From positions 1 to 11,215 of the forward strand of contig DASTHV010000064.1 of the NCBI GenBank assembly GCA_035718045.1: DNA of 11,215 nt, read 5' to 3'. Origin of the DNA: DASTHV01 sp035718045. Its GTDB lineage: Bacteria; Patescibacteriota; Saccharimonadia; Saccharimonadales; UBA10212. The notes under the pieces were generated by a model that did not search any database, had not been told where the DNA came from, and saw nothing but the letters and a program-made list of their open reading frames with translations. Of the stretch, positions 1-5,276 are shown in pieces; position 1 is the first letter of the stretch; each line of letters opens with the position of its first letter. The translations under genes and the position numbers were made by a program.

Positions 1-179
1 TGCGGGTCGGTATCGGCTCGGAAATATCAGCAAAAGCCGACGCCAGTGAATTCGTACTGGGTAAATTCACTAAAAAAGAACAGGCCGATCTGCCGCTAGT
101 TATAAAAGAAGCTTCGGCTATGATCACCGAATACATCTTCAGCGGTCAGCTGCCCCACGACACCCGCACAGTATTATAA
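1..179 (+). CDS. pth: Peptidyl-tRNA hydrolase, C-terminal fragment (5' end outside window)
   Basis: The reading frame starting at base 3 is open to a TAA at 177-179 and encodes the last 58 residues of a protein. It begins RVGIGSE and contains EFVLGKFTKKEQ followed by an alanine/isoleucine-rich helix. This matches the C-terminus of bacterial peptidyl-tRNA hydrolase, where the R-[IV]-G-I-G strand is followed by a variable loop, the [DE]-[YF]-V-L-G-x-F motif and a last amphipathic helix. The enzyme cleaves the ester bond of peptidyl-tRNAs that fall off the ribosome and is essential in most bacteria. The catalytic His, Asn and Asp lie upstream of the window, so activity cannot be judged here. The tail after the helix (SGQLPHDTRTVL) is family-variable. 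The stop overlaps a TATAAT hexamer at 175-180 that could serve the downstream RNA region. Confidence 0.85.
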   Translation, partial: RVGIGSEISAKADASEFVLGKFTKKEQADLPLVIKEASAMITEYIFSGQLPHDTRTVL

Positions 180-180
180 T
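175..180 (+). promoter_or_regulatory. Possible -10 element for the structured RNA region
   Basis: A perfect TATAAT overlaps the pth stop codon. The expected -35 position (about 151-157) is GC-rich and does not resemble TTGACA. If it is used, transcription would start near 187. The hexamer may be chance, because it coincides with the codons for the last Leu and the stop. Confidence 0.25.
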
Positions 181-191
181 TTTAACCTAAA

Positions 192-224
192 AGGCTCCGG
201 AGGGGGTGGGCACCGCCGGAGCCT
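192..224 (+). terminator. GC-rich hairpin just after pth (terminator or 5' hairpin of the next RNA)
   Basis: AGGCTCCGG (192-200) pairs perfectly with CCGGAGCCT (216-224), and an inner GGTG/CACC pairing is possible. It starts 13 nt after the pth stop. The run after it is ATTACA rather than a clear U tract, so it is a weak intrinsic terminator. It could instead be the 5' hairpin of a transcript started from the TATAAT at 175-180. Confidence 0.5.
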
Positions 225-540
225 ATTACACCCTTCAACCCCACCGTAAGCGAAGCGTGCGATGCCGTTAATTAGGCAATCGAGCCAACCCGCTAAAAGC
301 GGGAAATCCAGCAAAGGACTCGCTGACCCACATTGATGGGTCCTGTCGGGAAAAACCGACAGGGCAAGAGTTAAAGGGGTTAGTTTGTCTAAGAACTTCC
401 TAGCCCTGCTTCTGGCCGCTTAGCTTAAGCAATTGCCAGCTCCGGCGGCGTCTGGCTATACTAGGCGGTAGAAGCAGGGCAAGGAGCAAGACTGGCTAGT
501 GGAGGGTACAACTAGGGCCAGACTTTAGCTCTTAGACAAT
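225..540 (+). ncRNA. Candidate structured non-coding RNA of unknown class
   Basis: This stretch has no convincing reading frame but is dense in perfect inverted repeats. In a first domain (237-381), AACCCC (237-242) can pair with GGGGTT (376-381). It encloses hairpins CGAT-GCC/GGC-a-ATCG (260-266/275-282), CCCGCT/AGCGGG (289-294/298-303), GACCCA/TGGGTC (325-330/337-342) and CTGTCGG/CCGACAG (343-349/356-362). A second domain is a three-way junction. It is closed by TTGTCTAAGA/TCTTAGACAA (385-394/530-539). One arm is TTCCT-a-GCCCTGCTTC (397-412) with GAAGCAGGGC-a-AGGAG (471-486), capped by CCGCTTAG/CTAGGCGG (416-423/461-468) and GCCAG/CTGGC (435-439/452-456). The other arm is CTGGCTAGT/ACTA-gg-GCCAG (492-500/511-521). 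I found no RNase P, tmRNA, SRP or tRNA hallmark motif. The second domain has a loosely 6S-like shape (long stem, hairpin on the 3' side), but this is only an analogy. The strand is not certain; plus is preferred because both neighbours are plus. Confidence 0.5.
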
Positions 541-654
541 CTAACAAAATGTTAGAAATGGGGGTATAAGGTACATATGTACTAATATAAGTACTTACGA
601 GTTGCAATTTTAGCAAAAAAGTGACTTAGTGTCAATACTAGAAAACTCATTACT
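541..654 (+). promoter_or_regulatory. AT-rich dprA upstream region with two adjacent palindromes
   Basis: It contains two perfect palindromes five bases apart, GTACATATGTAC (571-582) and TAAGTACTTA (588-597), both built on GTAC, then TGAC-ttagt-GTCA (622-634). A small stem TCTAAC/GTTAGA (540-545/551-556) could close the upstream RNA. The best promoter match for dprA is weak: TTAGCA (610-615) with AATACT (634-639). The palindromes are possible operator sites for a dimeric regulator, which I cannot identify. No Shine-Dalgarno sequence precedes the ATG at 655. Confidence 0.35.
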
Positions 655-1518
655 ATGAATGTCAATACCCTTACGCTTAACACCTCCGGCTATCCGTTAA
701 TTTTAGCTGATATCGGCTCACCGCCGCCGCAGCTTTTCTGGGCTGGAGCTTCACCGGACAGCTGGCTTGGGGCGCCCAGGGTAGCGATTGTGGGCAGTCG
801 CAAGGCCACAACTTATGGTATCGAGATAACCCGAAAGTTAGCTGGCCAGTTAGCCAGCGCCGGGGTAGTAGTTATCAGCGGTATGGCGATGGGAATCGAC
901 TCCGCGGCCCACCAGGCGGCCCTCGGCGCCGGAGGCATTACCGTAGCTGTCCTAGGCACCAGCTTGAGCGATGCCTCCAAATCATCGCGGGCCAATCTAG
1001 CGAATCAAATCTTAAACCAAGGCGGCACTATCATCAGCGAATACTCGGCGCAAGACATCGTCCAAAAATCCAATTTCGTAATCCGGAATCGAATCGTCAG
1101 CGGTTTAGCTGATGTCGTGGTTATAACCGAAGCCGCTCTTAAAAGCGGCAGCCTGCACACCGCAAGGTTCGCTCTGGAGCAAGGTAAAACCGTAATGGCT
1201 GTGCCGGGAAACATCAATCAGTTATCCAGCCAAGGAAGCAATAATCTTATTAAAAGCGGCGCGATACCTATCACCGAAGTGGATGATATCTTTTTCGCGC
1301 TTAAAATCAGCCCGGTTAAAGCTAAGCGGCCCAGACGATTTCAGGGCTCGCCATCTGAAGCAATTATCTTTAAATTGATCCAGGCTGGGGTAAGCGGCCA
1401 AGAGGAATTGGCCGCCGCGGCCCGCCTGGCTGGGCCGGTCGTAGCTAGCTCGCTCACGATGCTAGAGATATCCGGTTATATCCGGCCGGCCGGCGCCGGT
1501 CATTGGGTTACGATCTAG
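655..1518 (+). CDS. dprA: DNA processing protein DprA (Smf)
   Basis: DprA binds incoming single-stranded DNA in the cytoplasm during natural transformation and loads RecA on it. The Rossmann-like core is complete: YPLILADIGSPP with LFWAG (residues 13-30), VAIVGSRKATTYG (43-55), ISGMAMGIDSAAH (74-86), RNRIVSGLADVVVITEA (144-160), SGSLHTA (164-170), AVPGN (182-186) and GSNNLIKSGA (194-203). A C-terminal winged helix follows at about 232-285. At 287 residues it is short for the family because the N-terminal SAM/HhH domain is absent. The ATG at 655 is kept because a TGA lies in frame at 622-624 and no other good start intervenes, although no Shine-Dalgarno sequence is seen. The protein has no cysteine. 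topA follows 60 bp downstream, a gene order also known from Firmicutes. The family call is sure; a role in transformation in this organism is inferred. Confidence 0.95.
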   Translation: MNVNTLTLNTSGYPLILADIGSPPPQLFWAGASPDSWLGAPRVAIVGSRKATTYGIEITRKLAGQLASAGVVVISGMAMGIDSAAHQAALGAGGITVAVLGTSLSDASKSSRANLANQILNQGGTIISEYSAQDIVQKSNFVIRNRIVSGLADVVVITEAALKSGSLHTARFALEQGKTVMAVPGNINQLSSQGSNNLIKSGAIPITEVDDIFFALKISPVKAKRPRRFQGSPSEAIIFKLIQAGVSGQEELAAAARLAGPVVASSLTMLEISGYIRPAGAGHWVTI

Positions 1519-1538
1519 GGACATGTAACCTTTTTGAC

Positions 1539-1566
1539 TTGACGGACTGTTTTTGCCTGTTAGACT
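1539..1566 (+). promoter_or_regulatory. Probable topA promoter with a very short leader
   Basis: TTGACG (1539-1544), 16-nt spacer, TAGACT (1561-1566, four of six consensus bases). Transcription would begin near 1573, only about 6 nt before the topA ATG at 1579, and no Shine-Dalgarno sequence lies in between. An overlapping second TTGACT sits at 1534-1539. Confidence 0.4.
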
Positions 1567-1578
1567 TGCTTAAAGCAT

Positions 1579-3867
1579 ATGGCAAAAAACCTAGTTATCG
1601 TGGAGAGTCCGGCTAAAGCCAAGACTATTGGCGGCATTTTGGGTAGCGATTTTCAGATAAAAAGCAGCTATGGGCACATCCGCGATCTGCCTAAAAAGAA
1701 TATCGGTGTCGATATCGCAAATAAGTTCAAGCCGCAGTACGAGATCAGCCCCGACAAGCAGAAAGTCGCTGACGAGCTAAAGCGGGCAGCCAAAGGTAAG
1801 ACCGTTTGGTTGGCCAGCGACGAAGACCGCGAAGGCGAAGCCATTGCCTGGCATATTACCAACGTATTGAGCCTGAACCCCAAAACGACTAAGCGTATAG
1901 TTTTTCACGAAATCACCAAACCGGCGATTGAAGCGGCGATCCAAAAGCCGCGGACTATCAATATGAAGTTAGTTGATTCCCAGCAAGCTCGTCGGATATT
2001 GGATCGTTTAGTCGGCTACGAACTCAGTCCGATTTTATGGAAAAAAATTCGCACTGGTCTAAGCGCCGGCCGGGTTCAAAGCGTGGCCGTAAGACTGATT
2101 GTCGAGCGTGAGCGCGAGATTAAAGAGCACCAAACCAAGAGCGCCTTTAAAGTATCGGCGGTTTTTGATACCAGCGGCAAGGAGTTGATCGCCGAATTAT
2201 CAGAGAAGCTAAAGAGCGATCAGGAGGCGACGGAATTTTTACAGGACATCAAGCCCGCCAAGTTCGAAATCGTCCGAGTTGAACAAAAACCCGGCAGTCG
2301 TAGCCCTAGTCCGCCGTTTACTACAAGTACCTTACAGCAAGAGGCCTCGCGCCGTTTGGGCTTCAGCGTCCGCCAGACAATGGTATTGGCCCAGCGGCTA
2401 TACGAAGCGGGCAAAATTACCTATATGCGAACCGACAGTACTAATCTATCGCCGTTGGCGATTGACGCGGTCAAAAAATTCATCACAAAAGAATACGGCG
2501 AAAAGTACGCCCACATCCGCCAGTACCGGACTAAGACCGCCGGCGCCCAAGAAGCCCACGAGGCGATTAGACCATCGGACATGACCCAGCGGAACGCCGG
2601 CGCCGATGCCGCTCAAAAGAAACTTTATGGGCTTATTTGGCAGCGGGCCGTTGCCAGCCAGATGGCACCGGCGGCGATCCAGCGGACCGAGATAGAAATC
2701 GCTCCGAGCACCCGTCAGGAACACTTTTTGGCCACCGGCGAGGTCCTAACTTTTGATGGTTTTTTAAAGGTGTACGGCGGGGGCAAGGAAGACCAGATCC
2801 TGCCTGCCGTAGAAGAGGGACAGTTATTAAAGCTAATCTCAGCCACCGCTACAGAGACCTTTAGCCGCCCGGCGGCCCGGTACTCTGAAGCCAGCCTGGT
2901 CCGAAAACTAGAAGAATTGGGCATAGGCCGCCCCAGCACCTACGCGCCAACTATCGGTACCATCCAGGACCGTGGCTACATAGAGAAGGGCGACGTCGAA
3001 GGCAAGACCAGACCGGCCAAGGAGATTACGCTGTCTAGCGGCGAACTGTACCAAAAAACCAACGAAGTAATCGTAGGTGCGGACCGGAACAAGCTTCTAC
3101 CGACCCATTTGGCCGATGTGGTCACCGATTTTTTGATGAAATACTTTGCCAACATCGTGGACTACGACTTTACGGCAAAGGCCGAAGAGGAATTCGACAA
3201 TATCGCCGACGGCAATGTTGATTGGACTGAAACGCTGGAGCGATTTTATAAGCATTTTCACCCTTTGATTAAAAATTCCGAAAAGGCCGATCGCGCTGAT
3301 GCCGCCCAAGCCCGCGAACTGGGTAAGGATCCTAATACCGGCCAACCGGTAGTAGTCAGGTACGGCCGCTACGGGCCAGTCTTACAACTAGGACAGGCAG
3401 GCGAAGACGCCCCCAAGGACGCTAAACCAGTATTCGCCCCACTACCAGAAGGTTCTACTATCGATGACATAACCCTAGAACAAGCCTTGCCGATGTTTAA
3501 GTTGCCACGCGCAGTTGGGGCTATGAAAGACGGAGAAGACATCGTAGCCGATATCGGCCGCTTTGGACCCTATGTTCGTACCGGTAAAATATATGTCAGC
3601 ATCAAAGGCCAGGACCCTATGCGGATTACGGAAATTGAAGCACGTCAACTCTTGGAAGATAAGATTGAGGCTGATAAGAAAAAGCTCATCGCTGACTTCG
3701 GTAAAATCAAAATCTTGCGCGGGCCCTATGGACCATATGTGACCGACGGCAAGACCAACGCGCGCATCCCTAAGAATGTTAAGCCCGAGTCCCTTACCGA
3801 GCCCGCGGCAGCCAAATTGCTGAGCGAAGCCCCAGCTAAAGGCCGGCGTCGGCCCAAGCGAACTTAA
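1579..3867 (+). CDS. topA: DNA topoisomerase I (type IA, omega protein)
   Basis: It relaxes negatively supercoiled DNA by cutting one strand through a 5'-phosphotyrosine. The toprim domain has LVIVESPAKAKTI with catalytic E9, SYGHIRDLPK (30-39) and the D81-E-D83-R-E-G-E metal site. The cleavage core shows RILDRLVGYELSP (139-151), GLSAGRVQSVAVRLI (160-174), PPFTTSTLQQEA (245-256) and the active site ITYMRTDST with Y282 and R284. GIGRPSTYAPTIGTIQDRGYI (448-468) is also canonical. The C-terminus has no four-cysteine zinc ribbons. It carries glycine/tyrosine-rich Topo_C repeats instead: VVRYGRYGPVLQLG (592-605), IVADIGRFGPYVRTGK (655-670) and KILRGPYGPYVTDGK (711-725), then a basic tail AKGRRRPKRT. 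No cysteine is present in 762 residues. The length is slightly under that of E. coli TopA (865). A start at 1579 puts the toprim motif at the expected distance from the N-terminus. dprA ends 60 bp upstream on the same strand. Confidence 0.97.
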   Translation: MAKNLVIVESPAKAKTIGGILGSDFQIKSSYGHIRDLPKKNIGVDIANKFKPQYEISPDKQKVADELKRAAKGKTVWLASDEDREGEAIAWHITNVLSLNPKTTKRIVFHEITKPAIEAAIQKPRTINMKLVDSQQARRILDRLVGYELSPILWKKIRTGLSAGRVQSVAVRLIVEREREIKEHQTKSAFKVSAVFDTSGKELIAELSEKLKSDQEATEFLQDIKPAKFEIVRVEQKPGSRSPSPPFTTSTLQQEASRRLGFSVRQTMVLAQRLYEAGKITYMRTDSTNLSPLAIDAVKKFITKEYGEKYAHIRQYRTKTAGAQEAHEAIRPSDMTQRNAGADAAQKKLYGLIWQRAVASQMAPAAIQRTEIEIAPSTRQEHFLATGEVLTFDGFLKVYGGGKEDQILPAVEEGQLLKLISATATETFSRPAARYSEASLVRKLEELGIGRPSTYAPTIGTIQDRGYIEKGDVEGKTRPAKEITLSSGELYQKTNEVIVGADRNKLLPTHLADVVTDFLMKYFANIVDYDFTAKAEEEFDNIADGNVDWTETLERFYKHFHPLIKNSEKADRADAAQARELGKDPNTGQPVVVRYGRYGPVLQLGQAGEDAPKDAKPVFAPLPEGSTIDDITLEQALPMFKLPRAVGAMKDGEDIVADIGRFGPYVRTGKIYVSIKGQDPMRITEIEARQLLEDKIEADKKKLIADFGKIKILRGPYGPYVTDGKTNARIPKNVKPESLTEPAAAKLLSEAPAKGRRRPKRT

Positions 3868-3881
3868 TATCGCCCCCCAGA

Positions 3882-3911
3882 CCTGTTATCCACATCTTTA
3901 CACCTAACAGG
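3882..3911 (+). other. DnaA-box sequence within an inverted repeat downstream of topA
   Basis: TTATCCACA (3886-3894) is a perfect match to the DnaA box TTATNCACA. It overlaps the left arm of an inverted repeat CCTGTTA/TAACAGG (3882-3888/3905-3911, 16-nt loop). No U tract follows, so a terminator role is weak. One match in a window this size can be chance. Confidence 0.35.
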
Positions 3912-3991
3912 GAGATTTGTAGTAAAACAAACCTAAACTGATATGTGCGAAGGTGTCTAATACGTGATACAATAAATAAAGACAACACAGT

Positions 3992-4020
3992 TTGACATTT
4001 AAAAACTAAAGTTATATAAT
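3992..4020 (+). promoter_or_regulatory. Perfect consensus sigma-70 promoter of the sigma4-HARE gene
   Basis: TTGACA (3992-3997), exactly 17 nt, TATAAT (4015-4020). Transcription should start near 4027, giving a leader of about 39 nt. Both hexamers and the spacer are ideal for the primary sigma factor, so strong, mostly constitutive expression is expected unless it is repressed. Confidence 0.85.
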
Positions 4021-4024
4021 TAAG

Positions 4025-4061
4025 TAAACCATAACGGATTTGTTCTGGTTTAACAGGAAAG
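4025..4061 (+). promoter_or_regulatory. Leader hairpin and ribosome binding site of the sigma4-HARE gene
   Basis: TAAACCA (4025-4031) pairs with TGGTTTA (4046-4052) across a 14-nt loop at the very start of the predicted transcript. AGGAAAG (4055-4061) follows directly and is a good Shine-Dalgarno sequence 4 nt before the ATG at 4066. A 5' end hairpin could protect the mRNA or modulate ribosome access. Confidence 0.45.
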
Positions 4062-4065
4062 AACT

Positions 4066-5100
4066 ATGGAAGAAATAGCCCAAACCGAGACTCTAGATAT
4101 CGAGACAGCCATCCAGGACATCCTGGGGACTATTGATCGTGAGCGCGAGCGTGAAATTATCGCCCGCCGTTTTGGGTTATTTGAACGCAGGGAGACTCTG
4201 GAGCAAATCGGAGAATTGTTAGGCATTACCCGCGAACGTGTCCGCCAGCTGGAAAAGGCTGTGATTACTCGCCTGAAATCCGCGGCGACTCAGGACCTAC
4301 CGCATATCAAGAACGTCGAAGCGGTACTAAGTAATCATCTTAACGATATGGGTAAAGTCGCCCGCGTCAGCGATATTACCGGGCGTCTTAGCAAACAAAA
4401 TACCAAGACCGATCAGGCCCGGATAGCCTTTTTGGCCAATCTCAGCCCTAACATCGCCGTCATTGATGATAATGACCACTTTTTCCACGCCATCGGACTA
4501 GCCAGCGAGCACACCGAAAAGGCCATCCGTGACCATGTCAATAAAATCATCGAAGCCATTAATGAAATCGGCCAGCCAACTGATATTAAAACCGTGGCCA
4601 ACAAAGTAGGCCATACTGATCCTAAGCATACCCAGGCCCTGGCCAGTATCAGCAAAAACATCGCCACCCTTAACGACCGTTGGGGTTTGGTTAAGTGGCC
4701 CATGGTCAATCCAAAGAATATCCGCGATAAGATTTATGTGATTCTGCACGACAATAAGAAGCCGATGCACTTTAACGAAATCGCCGAAGCTATCAAGGGC
4801 AGCAATTTAAAGCGCAAAGATGTGACTACTCAGGCAATCCATAATGAATTAATCAAAGATCCTCGGTTTGTACTGATTGGGCGGGGTATTTATGCTCTAA
4901 AAGAATGGGGCTATAAAAAAGGCACCGTAGCGGATGTCATCTCTGAAGTGCTCAAAAAAGAGGGCGGTCCGCTCCACCGCGATGAAATAGTCCGCCGGGT
5001 ACTTAAAAGCCGCCGGGTCAAAGAGACCACGATCTTATTAAACCTGCAGGGTAAGTCGCAGTTTAAACGCGTCGCCAAAGCCACTTATAACCTGGCTTAA
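4066..5100 (+). CDS. Sigma-70 region 4 / HARE-HTH fusion transcription regulator
   Basis: Residues 22-75 are a clear sigma-70 region 4: REREIIARRFGL (27-38), then the helix-turn-helix TLEQIGELLGITRERVRQLEK (44-64) that in true sigma factors reads the -35 box. Sigma regions 1, 2 and 3 are absent, so it cannot melt a promoter or bind core polymerase as a complete sigma factor. The rest is a chain of small winged-helix units at about 80-145 and 155-212. A recognisable HARE-HTH follows at 217-280 (IRDKIYVILHDNKKPMHFNEIA, then DPRFVLIGRGIYALKEWGY), with a partial repeat at 286-343. HARE domains also form the DNA/RNA-polymerase contact module of RpoE delta. This architecture recurs in CPR genomes as far as I recall. 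A role as an abundant promoter-binding or polymerase-associated factor is inferred; targets are unknown. No cysteine. Start is fixed by the Shine-Dalgarno sequence at 4055-4061. Confidence 0.85.
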   Translation: MEEIAQTETLDIETAIQDILGTIDREREREIIARRFGLFERRETLEQIGELLGITRERVRQLEKAVITRLKSAATQDLPHIKNVEAVLSNHLNDMGKVARVSDITGRLSKQNTKTDQARIAFLANLSPNIAVIDDNDHFFHAIGLASEHTEKAIRDHVNKIIEAINEIGQPTDIKTVANKVGHTDPKHTQALASISKNIATLNDRWGLVKWPMVNPKNIRDKIYVILHDNKKPMHFNEIAEAIKGSNLKRKDVTTQAIHNELIKDPRFVLIGRGIYALKEWGYKKGTVADVISEVLKKEGGPLHRDEIVRRVLKSRRVKETTILLNLQGKSQFKRVAKATYNLA

Positions 5101-5230
5101 GAAGACGGCGCATTACTGCGTCAAAGCCTGTGCGTTTCACTCGAAGTAGGTCTAATACATCTCGCTCCAATGCTCGGCTTTTCCTTGTACTGCATCCGTC
5201 TATTAAACCAGTAGGTTTGCCACGATTGGC
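5101..5230 (+). other. Intergenic stretch with small stems, no gene seen
   Basis: Between the regulator gene and the terminator I see only short stems: CGCA/TGCG (5109-5112/5117-5120), AAACC/GGTTT (5205-5209/5214-5218) and a distant AGACGG/CCGTCT pairing (5103-5108/5196-5201). It may simply be a 3' untranslated region. A 24-codon minus-strand frame here has no recognisable product. Confidence 0.3.
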
Positions 5231-5254
5231 CCCCTTTCAGTCATAAGGGGTTTT
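5231..5254 (+). terminator. Intrinsic terminator of the sigma4-HARE gene
   Basis: CCCCTT (5231-5236) pairs perfectly with AAGGGG (5245-5250) around an 8-nt loop and is followed by TTTT (5251-5254). It separates the regulator gene from the ATPase gene, which therefore needs its own promoter. Confidence 0.7.
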
Positions 5255-5265
5255 AGAGGTATAAT
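5236..5265 (+). promoter_or_regulatory. Promoter of the VirD4-like ATPase gene, overlapping the terminator
   Basis: TATAAT (5260-5265) is a perfect -10. The best -35 is weak (TTCAGT, 5236-5241, 18-nt spacer) and lies in the hairpin loop of the preceding terminator. Transcription should start near 5272, only 5 nt before the ATG at 5277, so the mRNA would be nearly leaderless. No clear Shine-Dalgarno sequence is seen. Confidence 0.5.
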
Positions 5266-5276
5266 AAAAGAAGATT

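Noticed and set aside
192..224. T-box-like string (GGGTGGGCACCGCC) after pth
   Set aside because: It resembles the T-box antiterminator AGGGTGGnACCGCG, but an extra base is present, the upstream stem I would fall inside pth, and no tRNA-synthetase or amino-acid gene follows.
225..540. tmRNA, RNase P RNA or SRP RNA
   Set aside because: No T-arm GGTTCRANTCC with CCA end, no GAGGAAAGTCC/ACAGAA pair, and no GGTCAGG/GGAAGCAGCC motif was found on either strand.
2279..2584. 101-residue plus-strand frame within topA
   Set aside because: It lies wholly within topA in another frame, has arginine/proline-rich composition typical of shadow frames, and has no domain.
5132..5206. 24-codon minus-strand frame or tRNA-like segment after the sigma4-HARE gene
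   Set aside because: No cloverleaf can be formed, the frame has no similarity I recognise, and its composition is not gene-like.
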